Positions 48,601 through 60,600 of a stretch of DNA of 64,000 nucleotides are shown here, piece after piece; the first letter of the stretch is position 1; the number at the start of each line of letters is the position of its first letter. Below the pieces are notes generated by a model. That model saw only the letters and a program-made list of their open reading frames with translations, did no database searches and was not told the DNA's origin. The position numbers and the translations under genes were made by a program. The stretch is from positions 185,115 to 249,114 of the forward strand of contig NMRA01000135.1 in NCBI GenBank assembly GCA_002633005.1, written 5' to 3'. Origin of the DNA: Phoronis australis. Taxonomy: Eukaryota > Phoronida > Phoronidae.

Positions 48601-51600
48601 TTTTAGAATCTGTAGGAAATCCTATATTAGCTCATGTCGCGCATCAGCAGGGAAGGGGTGGTTTTGGGGTGAAAAGTGTCAGTTTATTTCTTTGCTCCTT
48701 TTTTAATCTTTCTTACTTTTCAATAGGAATGATAGGGTCAAAATAAAGTTTCTGTGGTCATTTGTAGCTCTTGTGATGTGAAATGACACGAAAGTTTTGA
48801 TTCTTTGTATACGATTTTCGACAGAGTGAAGAAAAGGTGATAAGTCCACTGATGTATGTTTTGCTATGCAAAACCCAGTGACAACTGTTCTTTGCTCAAG
48901 TGGTACATTTCATGATGGGGATGATGATTTCTTGCAGGCTCGAATATCCGTGAAAAGTAATCTGAATATGGAGGTCATGTTGCGGAGAGAACCCTATGGA
49001 GAAATGACATCTGAAGAAATCAGCCGATATAAATTCTGATGAAAGAGCACGTGTACCTGCTTTAAAGATGTTCGGCCAGAATGTGAGACACGACAGGGAA
49101 GTATAGCCGCCGGCAGACTCTCCGCTAATTGTCAGCCTGTTCCAATCAGCTCGTCCTATCTTCACCATATGAAGTGCTCCGTAAACAGCGTCTTCGTTGT
49201 CATATACACCCCATCTACGACGGGCGAGAAAACGGGCATTAATTTCATCACACAATGTGTTGGGATTAGAAACTGGCGTAATTTGAGCGAGCATGCTCAA
49301 ATGTTTTTTGGTAAACAGACGACATCACCGTATCGCCGATAGAAATTCAGGACTAGTGCAACTAAACATCAAAGTGCTTGTCATGCAACGTGAGCTGTGG
49401 CTTCACAAACCGAAGGGACCAAAATTGAAAATAAATGAGTTTCAGAATGCTACCTCTCATTATACCACGAACATTTATGGTTAGTAGTAATTCCCACTCT
49501 CATACCTTTGAGAGAACATACATTCGCACTGCATACTACGCAAACTCTTTCTTCTCATCTATTTTACTCTGGAATAGATTTCCACAGCATGCCATCTCAT
49601 CAGAAACAATTTTGAACCTCAACATTACTGAGTAAACAATAGAAACTGACACTAACCCGCACTTTATTTAGTTGTTATTTTCACAGTTATGCACAGTTCA
49701 GTTTATCACTAACATGCGCCAACATATAAGGATCGGTATTTCGATCGTTTGTTGAAAACTGGAAGAAGAAGAAGACGAAGAAGAAGACAAAGAAGAAGAC
49801 GAAGAAGAAGAAGAAGAAGACAAGTTACGTCAGGTTGCTGCACAGTACTCACTTTTTGTAAATTTTCTGCCGATATGACCTGCCTTGACCAGTACTACCC
49901 CTGTAGTTGACATCAAGTACTCCAAATCCACGTGACGTGAAGTATTGATAACGTGGATTCAGCACAGCATACGCTTGCGCAGTTGGACCACCATGTAACC
50001 GGACTAGTAATGGCGGCGAACTAGTGGCTGGGCCCGTGTAATTTTTGTTCTGCGACAGAAAACAAAGAAAAATGAGCAAGCACTAAACATTTTTAGTTGG
50101 TGTGGTATATGAGGTGAAGTCGAATAGTTTTTCGTAAAATCACACACTACTCGTCGAGAAGTTGAAACGCAGAAACTACTGTTTTACCGAATTTACCGAC
50201 ATTGAGGACGACTAGATCCCTTATATCCTTAAAACAAGGTAATTGCCTGTTTCCCTCATCAACCTTTTAAACTCTTAAACTGGGGCGGAGATGTTTAAGG
50301 TGTACATTTGACACATGTCTGTCCGTGATGACTCCAGAGCTATTTAATGATGCAAGTACATCGAATGATCGCCTTGTTAGCACTGTGTGACTAGTGCTCG
50401 ATACAGTATGACGCATCTGCTATTTCAAGAGGGGGGTCGCTTGGTTCCAATCCTGGGTACAGATTAGATGAACCTACTTCTGCTTCGCTATTGGTACTTT
50501 TAAGGAATTTTTCATAAAAGACCCTAATTGTTTGATTTAATTGTCCCTGAGTGCTTTCAGCTTTCTGTCCTCGGAACCAGACCTTTTCTTCGACATGTTT
50601 TCCGATTGTCGGCACTAAAATCGCAGTACGTATTGTGAGATATGATGAAGCAGATTGAACTATTTGCATTTATGTTTCCAGCGTGGACGACTCAAGTTTT
50701 GGTCCGTTGCATACCAAATTTATAGTGTTTCCCCTATTTTTTCTAATTTAATCGATTTCTTATGTTTTAGCTGGTATAACTATTTATGAAATTATTTGTG
50801 CTCCGCCAGTTCCCACCTCCGGGTCACCAATAACTGCCAGTCGTCGCCATTTCATCCCCCGTCGACAACAATTTCATCGTCCGTTTATCTTCCCTCGCTG
50901 ATCGGTGCCGCGAATTAATATATCTATAATATCTCCCTGTCCTTCGCCCAATACGCCTCTGTAAATCTTTACCCATAATTCGTGGAAGAACTCCCGTGGC
51001 CAAAAACTAGACTAGTGAAGCGAATTCGTAAATCTACAATAATGTTGCTTTGCACATTTCGACTCGAGTCGCATCTATAATTTTAACGGTGGTTTTCCTC
51101 TGCGGCTCAAGTACGTATGACTTGGATGTTGTTACTAATCAGGTGGTGATTGACTCTAGAATGAGTGTTTTTCTTAGTTCAAGAAAGAGAAATGATCTTG
51201 ACATGAAGCAAACCACAGACATCTATGGAACAAACCTTGGTAGGCGCAGACGACTGTAATAGAAAATCCTGTGCTCTACGATATATCTAAATCTTGACTG
51301 GGACGCTCATGTTCTGACAAACTTATATTTTTTCGGCCTCATATCTGATAATCCAACATCCAATCTCGGATCCACAAGGCACTTGTCTTGAACAACATAC
51401 ATGGTCGACGGATATTGTAGGCCAAGTGCGACGTAAGTCAAATTTATTCCAGAAATAATTCTTCAGCCAATCAGAAGCGAGAAAAAATTACTGTAGTAAA
51501 TATTTATTTCTGGAATAAATATTATTACAGCAATGAATATTTATTACTGGAATAAGTCAACCAATCAGAAAAGTACTAATCCCGCCAATAAGAAAAGTCG

Positions 51601-54600
51601 ACACATGCGTACTTTCTAGAAGCATGGCGCGTCTCATGGATCATGAAGAATTTCTGCAAAAGTTTAAGCGAGATGTTAACGAGTAATTATTCCTGGCATT
51701 TGATTGATTGATAAATTTTTATTACTGGAATAAATATCAATTACACTTATCATCCCTGGCTTCTGAATTGTTACTGAAATAAAACGCGAATTATTACTGT
51801 AACAAATAGGACTTACGTTGCACTTGGTTTACGATAGATGGAGAACGTTGTTTTGTTGTCTTGCGACTGATTAGCACCAGAAAAACACGAAGACTCTCTT
51901 CCCTCGCGCTAATCCGTCGTAAAATAACTAAAACAACGCGAACCGTCATGTACAGGGGAATAATAAAAAACTTTGATACACAGCCAAGTTTTATATGTAC
52001 AGTTTAATTTTGTTATTGCCCCCCCCCCGAACTGCGGTTTTGGCGTTCCTGTGGCGCCGTTTCATGGAGTCTCAGGTCCCCGGCCCCCTGCCAAACCCCA
52101 AACCGCCACTGTTTCTGACGATCGAGGCGACTCAGAGTTAATAGGCTGCCTTTGGGAACCACCTTGAACCGCTATCTTGTGACACTGAATGAAAAATGGC
52201 TGAAATCCATCCTTGGACCGTGTACTGGGAAAGAATACAAAACTAGCTATTACAGCGCCAAATGCAAATCGCGTATAGTACAAAAACAATCCCTCGTACA
52301 AGTACCTTGGGTGGGTAGTAAAACGCCGATACTATATCTTTGTTCTTAGTCTGAAACTGGACCTCTTCCGGAGTGCTGATGTAATCTTTGTCGATTTGCC
52401 TCGCCACGTCATTTCCTTCCCTTAAAACATGTACCTGCAAATAATCCCTACACACTAGAACATATTGGACAAAAGAAAAGATGAAAAACAACATGAATTT
52501 AACGCCCCTAAAACCAGCTTTCTGTCACGAAGACTGTCTAACTTTTGATTAAGAACATTTACCAAAATGAAATTGGTCTCAAATTTTCTTCAGTCAAAAT
52601 GGACGTGACTTCTGGGTTTGAAAAGAACCAAAAGTTCGTTATTGTTTGACTTGTCACGGCGTGTCATTTAACTTGCTCAACATGATTCCAGCAATAAGGA
52701 TCTTTCAGTTCTATACAGGATCAAAACCACTTCTCATCTGAGTAAGGAACTACTTGAGATTAATTTTACAGCGGTAAATTGTCTAAATCAAAAATTATTT
52801 TCTTCGACGAAACGAGTATTTGTAATCGTTTTCAAATAATTGATTTGTGCAAAAGTCCATGAAGTACCAATTTTTACTTATTGCCAAACATTAATATTAA
52901 ATAGACACAGTCAGTTTTGTGGTTAAAAACGTATTTTGGGGAGTTATTTTGTATGGGATCTACTTCTTGAAGTTATATTAACTTAGACTATGAGCTGCAA
53001 ATAGCAAAATCTATGGAATTTTTTTAGAAATGGACGATTCTCAAAAGGGCTTTCAATCGAAGTTAACTGAAATTGATGCGGATCAGCCAGCTATGCTGGG
53101 ATCACTGGCGGATTCTTTAGGAAAAGCATGAAACACCGTGACAGCGCGTGACGACCGGGAAGACAATGACGAAACCATAACGACTGTATCACAAGAAGCT
53201 TTCAGCACTGAAGTCTCGATGCCAAAAGGAAGCCACTTCTTGTTTAAATTCACTGATTTCTGGTTGGGTCGCTAGGTGTTTATGTTCGCGTATTGCGGAA
53301 GTCACCTCCGAACTCTCGTTTACCAATCGAGAATGAAAATGTTAAGAGTAGTAAAAGAATTCCTTTAAAGCTCCTTTTGCCCGCGTTCCGTCAAAAAAAC
53401 TGTAATTTAGGTCCCTTAACGGTGCAACACTAGTTTTGGCTAATAAATAGTTCACTGTTCAAAATTCTGAGCTTGGAACGAATTGGCATCATGTTATTTG
53501 TTGCTTGAGACAATACTTGGCGCTAAAAATACCTTGACGTCATAATATAACTTATTGGTCTGAATATATTCTAAAAGAAGGCTTAGTTTGTTTGGCGGAA
53601 GGCTGGTTCAAGCTTAGCAGCTTTAAAAATCTTGACAAGTTTGATGTGGTGTCATCTTGGGGCACAGCGTCAAATGCATTGGCCAGTATTGGTGACTTGA
53701 CACCTGACATTGCATACAACTTTAAGTTGCCATGGAGGCACGACCTGAAAATTTTGATACGCATGTTCTTGCAAGACTCCATGTGAAAGCGTCACCATGT
53801 TGCCGCCCGATTAAAGCACATTTTATGCTTTGTGCTTTTGTATTTCACGCCCCCTTGTCAGTGGTTACAAGATGATAATGTAAACTGTCTCAGGAGGTTC
53901 GCTTTGACAGTTTTCTGGGCCCTCGCTTTAGTTGGGGTTTTCAAATGCCCTGCACCTTGGATTTTTCTTAACGGCTGTGTGCGCATAAACATCCATATCA
54001 TGACTTTTGAGTCGTGCCCCAACACTAAGAATCGCTTTTATCAGTCAAAAAGGATAAGTTTCGTAGATACAAGATCCTAGCAAAAAGGCCCGATTACAAA
54101 AGACCACATAAAACCACTCGAATGAAATGCGAGTGTTTCGCAGCTTTTAAGTTTTTAAAATAGCATACTCTAGGTAGGAAAATATAGGCCGCTGATGTGA
54201 TTGGTCGGTGAGATTGGGATATTGAATTATGGGACAGAACTCAGTGTTTCCGTTCCATGAGCGAATATTTCTGGCCGCACGTGCAGCGCAAACGTCTTGG
54301 GTCTACTGTGCGCAGTCGGTGCCAGTGTTTTTGCTTACCGTTTTTTTCTGCACATCCACCCGTATTACTGCCGAAATTTTGTCGGTGCTGGCGGCCACGA
54401 CATAAACAATAGAACGTTTGCCATGCGTCACAATGTAATGGCGAGTGTACCCCGTGTTAATCAGCTCGTGCCTTCCTGATATGGCGTTTATCCTGTAAAG
54501 CAACTGCAGAAAAGAAACTACAATTGAATAAAACAGACGAATGTATCATTAACGCAAAATGTTTCTTGACGCAGAATTTTCGCGAGATCATCACCTGGTA

Positions 54601-57600
54601 TGCCAATTATCGCCACACAGGTTCACCGGTTTGTGGGTAGATTTTTATTCTTGCTACACGTCCCGAATAAATATTTTATGTATGAAAAATTTCCCTGGAG
54701 AAAGAATGGGTTAGGCACCTATGATTGCCGCTTGGGCTGCCCAAAATAGGGGGCTAGGGGGCGGGGGTTATAGCCCCACTTTTTTCAATGCTGCGCTGCT
54801 CATGCGACGTGAATGTCGATGTATCAAGAAACCAAGATATGCAGTTACGGCAATTTTATGAAACTGTTCTGATGATGATTGCGTTTTGGTGAAATTAGAA
54901 GACTAGCGTTTTCTTTTCTAGTTTTCTAGCGTGTTCGAATTTTAAAGCCATTGTAATTAGTTGTCAAACATTTAGTGAATCGCTGTTCTCCCTTTAGGCC
55001 TATTTTGGTTGCAACTTTTGTAAGATGACATGGCCAAGCGGTTAATGAGACGGAGCGACACCTGCTTGTCTTAACTACTTACCCCGTCAAAGATGGCTAC
55101 AATATAACGCAATTTGCCGTTTCTGATGGCGTACTGATAGTTGCCCAGAGTCCAGGGTGCCAGTGCGAGGTCGCTATTTTTCCGCAAAATATTTCTGTGA
55201 ACTCCGTCCTTTTGTACGTGATAAAGGTTCCACCAATTGGTCATATCGCTCACGTACACAAGCGTGTTGAGACTTGTCCACGTGGGTTGTAGGTTACTTC
55301 CACCACTCGCGACCTGAAAGATTATGTGTTAGTTGCATTCATCCTAAAATGGTTTCAATGAAGAAAAATGGAAAGAATGTGAAAATTCATGCACGTAGTC
55401 CCTAATGTATTTGCTAAGTCCACGGTGACTGATGTGTATTTCAATGTGTACAGGGAATTAGCACATCACTCAAGTTATGTAGGACCTCAGAAGAATGTCC
55501 AACTTTGGCCAACTTCGGAATATCATATCTCTGAAATGGGTGAACACATTCACAAGAAACTTCCAAATGCTACGCATTATTCAGTATTCTCCAAAACACT
55601 GACAGAAATTGTTTTGAAACTGTTCCACTGTTATATGATGGACTTACAAAAATAGGACTGTCATAAAGACAAAACGAAACAATATTTTACAAAACTGAAT
55701 ATTTACACGAAAAAACTTTTGATGATAGCGTTGTGCGGATATCAGTGTACCTTCCACTCTGGTTTGTTTTCTTAAAAGACATGGTCAAGTAACCTAATTA
55801 ATGGGAGGTTGGTAAAAAATCAAAAATAAAATTTTACAAGCGTTCTACGGTCAGAAAATATAATATACATTTACTGAGATAAAATGTATGCCATTGTAGA
55901 CATTTGGCTAAATAGACAGACTTGCGGGTAAGGTCCCACTTATCCCCATATAGTGTCAAAAACACTTTAAACTTACTTTTTTGAAGCTATCCTGTTTCAG
56001 GCTTAGCATGTCGTCGTTGAACTCGGCTGTCCACAGTTCTGTGTTGTCAAAAGCCTGTTTAAAGAAAACGAAAAAAAAATTGGATTTCTAGTGACAAAGA
56101 ACTCAAGAGTGTAACAAAATGAGTAGTGTTTCACCTGTTGTTATATTCATATCTTACCATGTCCGGACGATTCCATTGTATCCAAGCAAGTTTCTTTCCA
56201 TTTGGACTGATTCTTGGCCACAAGTAAAAATCTGCACCTCGAACCTGAAAATGATGCAGACGAATAAAAATACGAATCAAGTGAACGCAACTGACATCTT
56301 TGGTCATCGTCCCACGTCATTGGCACATATAAATTTCCATTGACGCACTGATTCCTTAGCTCGGGCCAATTCATTTTTAAAATTGTCCATTTTATCTGAA
56401 CATAAACACGAAACAGTTATCTTTGATTCTGCGCTGGAGTACACACATCAAGTCCGGGTATTGAAGTATAGAAATGTGAATAACAAAACTTGTCAGTTTG
56501 TAGTTCAAGTTCAGAGATTGGATGTCGGGCCATGCATGGGCTGACCGGATGTCTTACGAGCCATTAAAACTTTTTGCTAAATTTCCAGTTACATATCTGG
56601 GTAGAGTTCAATAGCGCTAGGACCTCGCTATAAAGCAAACCTTTGCGAGACTGCGCGAGATATTGCCGTTATTTTAAATGAGAGCACGTGATTTTAATTA
56701 GATTTTTCTCGCTGCGAGACAGCTACTGAACTCTACCCTGATCTACCATCTCTGTCGAGATACCATGTAAACGTTGCATATAGCCACGTTGTGAAGTTAT
56801 CCTTACCAGGACTTTCTGTTCCTTGTTGTCTGGGTTTATAACGACGATCGTGTTTTCTGCCTCATCCCGCTCTCCCGACTGTATAACGCCGTGATCCTCG
56901 CGAACTATAGCAATCCGGTTGATCTTAAAACAAGAGAGTACAATTTCATACCTTGCTATTACAATTGCCGGTGGTAATAGAGTTCATGTATTAGATCCCA
57001 TCTATGTGATAGATCAACCTTACTTGAGGTGATTATTTTCCTGACTGCATTCCCGGAGTCATACTAAAGGCAAGACTTAGAATATTGACCTGAAATCAGG
57101 GAAACTATATCGTCCCATTCATCTGGAATAATGGCATTTTCATCAGATGCGTTACGTAAATGCAAGGAAAACGTAAAAATCTGTATCCATCCAGCTTTCT
57201 GTAGACTCGAGAACCTCTCGAAAACGAAAGATCAACAATACTTCGCCATGCATTGCAAGCGGCCACATTAACTTTACTCGCGAGATTCTTGAACCTTCAG
57301 AACGCAGCCGCAGTCAGGGTATGCGGATGCACATGTCTGTTTCTCCGTACGGGAGTTCTATTATTAATTTTTACTACATATTTTGAATTGCAACTATCGA
57401 GGACTGAATCTACACTGTGGAAATTCTTCGTCGTGTCAAGGGCTTTGAAACCACGAAACAGCTTGTGGTACAGCGTAAATGGCGGTCACACATTGCAGTA
57501 ATGTGTTTTAAGGTACAGTGTACGATGCTTAACCAATATGTCAGAATTAAATGTTAACACCAACAAGGGAATTTATTTGCATACTCACACGAGTTCCATT

Positions 57601-60600
57601 CTCGTACTTCTGAAACGACAAACAAATTGTTACATTGACAGTAGGGTTTAAATCTTAATGAATTGAATTGTCGTTTTTACAAATGACAGTCTCGCGACTC
57701 ATTAGTTTGCGGTCAACTGGATTCAGTTAGCGTTGCCGTAGGCGACAGGAGCATTATGAAACCACTTTTGTGACTTTTAAATTAGGAGTGCATTTTTGTT
57801 TTGTTGTTTTTGATGTCACAAACCACTGTATCTTATAATACTAGTAAAAAGCCCCTCGTGAAATTTGACTTTTAAATTAATAGGCTAATTCATCAAATTA
57901 GACATGAGATAGAACAATAAAATTAGATGTTCATAAGGAGGGACAGTGCAAATAATATTTCCATAGGTTGAATTAAGTTAGTGAAAAACGTACAGCTCGT
58001 TATATTTCGTTACCGATACAAATTTACGGTTCGAGCCTTTGTATCTCCCACAAAATTAAAAAAATGGCGTTGGTCAGGTTTTTTAATTACATTTCCATGG
58101 AGAATTGGGGAGCAATTGCCACGAATGGTATTCGGTCATTCTTTGAAATTTTTTTAGTAAAAAACCCAGAAATTAGTCCCCTATTCTGTTTTACCCGGAC
58201 CCGGAAGTCCCGAAAGTTTCAGAGCACTGTCTTCCTTTTTGCAGTAAATACAGTTACCATTCAGACACATGAAAGGTATTTTAACGGGTATTTATGGAAT
58301 CTACGGTGCAAGAATATTGGAATTCTTATCCGCTCTGGGACAGGGTCAGTTGGGAATTCGTGATTTTGTGGAGAAAAATGGTCAAATCGCAATTTTTGGC
58401 ATCTCATTTTTTTCGGTAGACATTAGCTAGACAAGACGACATGGCTTGTTTTAATGCCCTTATCCTTGAGAAACCACATCTAGTGAACTTTCTGTAACTT
58501 ATCCATTTCTCGGATGTCTTGAGACAGTGAGGTAACGAGGGCTTTCGCTAAACGATTACGTAGAGATCAACAACTCGAATTGCGGTCTTTAGCTCTGTTC
58601 GTGATCAGGACTGGGTTCCATAAAACTTCAAAATTATCCGCTGGATAAGTTTGATCGTTGCGTGACGTCAGGTGCATTGTTCAACAATAACAACGTGACG
58701 CGTGATAATGCTAATGTTGCTATACGGCGTATAACTTTTATGCAACTGGGCCCTGGTGATGAAATTTTGAACCACGTAATTCTAAACATTGAAGTTGTAG
58801 CTAGAAATGCATCACGTAGCTGACACTGTCGCCAGCCAGGGTTAATTTGATTACACATTCACAACTGTTTTATAGATGTAAATTGGAATCACTCGTTTTT
58901 TAAACCAATAAACATATTACAATGATGACTAAAGACGTAGTTGGGCGGGATTTCGACAGTTATTAGGGTGTTTAAGCTTGTTATACGAAATTCGTAGGAA
59001 AATTTCATAAAAAAATCACTTTTCACGATCTGGACCTGATGATACTCCGTCATGTCAGATTTACCGCTAGGTGAGGTAAACTGCAATATATTCAGGAACG
59101 ATTGAATAACAAAGCCGTCTAGTATTCGATTGGTCTAAAGGTGTTCGACAGTGAGTAATCAAGTTGAGTAAACAGCGTACAAAGCAACAAACATGCAATA
59201 TCACCACCCCCATAGTACACTCATTGACCTCTCCGTCTATTTTTATACTCCCTGGAATTTCTGCTTGAGACATGCAAAAATTTCAGCTTATAAATGGCCG
59301 TCCTCTTTTGATAACTGCACTAATCCTTAACAGAGGGGGGAAACGGCTCGCTGCCTATACCATGTCTACCAAATCACACTGGTTACATTTTCACACATGC
59401 TATATCCTTTGCTCGCTTTCTCATTGAAAATGGCCAAAATTATCCCGTTGAAAATTCGTTGAAATTCTTAATTTTTGAAAGGCAAGTCCTAATGTCTATG
59501 TTAAATATCAAACGTGTTTTTGGATCTTAAGGTCAGATGCATAAAAATCATAATTATTCCTAACTTTTAACATGTCTCAATTTGACACAATTTTGCAAGA
59601 CTAGCATAAAAACGAAAACGAGGCTTATGCCAGAAAAAAACAAAGGTGACTTAGTGCATATCCAGTGGAAGAGCAAGCCCTCATAAAGTTTCACGAAAGT
59701 CTGTGGCGGTCGATGTAGAACCACCCGTAGCTGCTCTCAGAAATTGCTCGTATTTAACTGGTATAATTCACCGGCCATTGGTTTCAGCACAAGTTTTACA
59801 AGCAACGGCGAGAATTGGCGATACGTAACAAAACTCGAAAACACAACGCATTTTCTTGTTTGTTTTATTGCTCAGTTCAAAACTAAAAAACCTTCAAGAC
59901 GTCTATCTCATCCAACAGCAATGACAAACACGCCTTTTTCGGCCATTTTGAAAACCGATACTAACCCTGTAACCAATTGTTAAATATTTCACTAACATCA
60001 TAGCTTACAATTACGAAATGTTTATGTAGAAATCGAATTAACATTATATACCTTGGCGGGCGTGACGTTATCACCTATTTCTTACAAGTTTTATTCCTGT
60101 CATTTGCACGCACTTTGCGCACAGCTGCGGTCCCTGAATTCACCCATTACAATGGACAAGAAGTATAATGGTAAGGTCATTTTCGGGTCAATTGTACCCT
60201 TGCGGATAATGCCAATATAGTAACTTTTCAGCAATTTTGTGAACAGGCCACGCGAAAAAGAAACCTTTAGCAGACCGTGCGTTCTGTTGAATATCAAGCA
60301 TCCGTATTTGATGTATTAGATGTGTTTTTCAAATATTTTCTCCTCTCGCAAACATATTTCTTTACTCGCGCACGGACTAATCCTGCTCCCGCCTACAACT
60401 CCAATTTTGCATATTATGTTCATACCACCTGTCGATCACTTTTAGGTGTGTTTTGATCTTTTGAATGAGCGTTACGTGAAGGCTTTCACGCTCGTCTTCG
60501 CAATATGCTTTGTTTGTAAATGTCATTTATGATATCCATTTCAAGTATGGCCACGAATAAATGATATTCATCAATCTTACTCTCGCCCCCTTTCACGAAT

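Noticed and set aside
53592-53786. 64-codon plus-strand frame with protein-like composition
   Set aside because: Antisense in a peptidase intron, no recognised motif, no second exon; too weak to call.
56260-56395. Extra exon of the S9 peptidase between 56244 and 56807
   Set aside because: An acceptor-like site exists, but there is no donor in a fitting phase, and the flanking exons already join as the family requires (..KVL|VRGADFY..).
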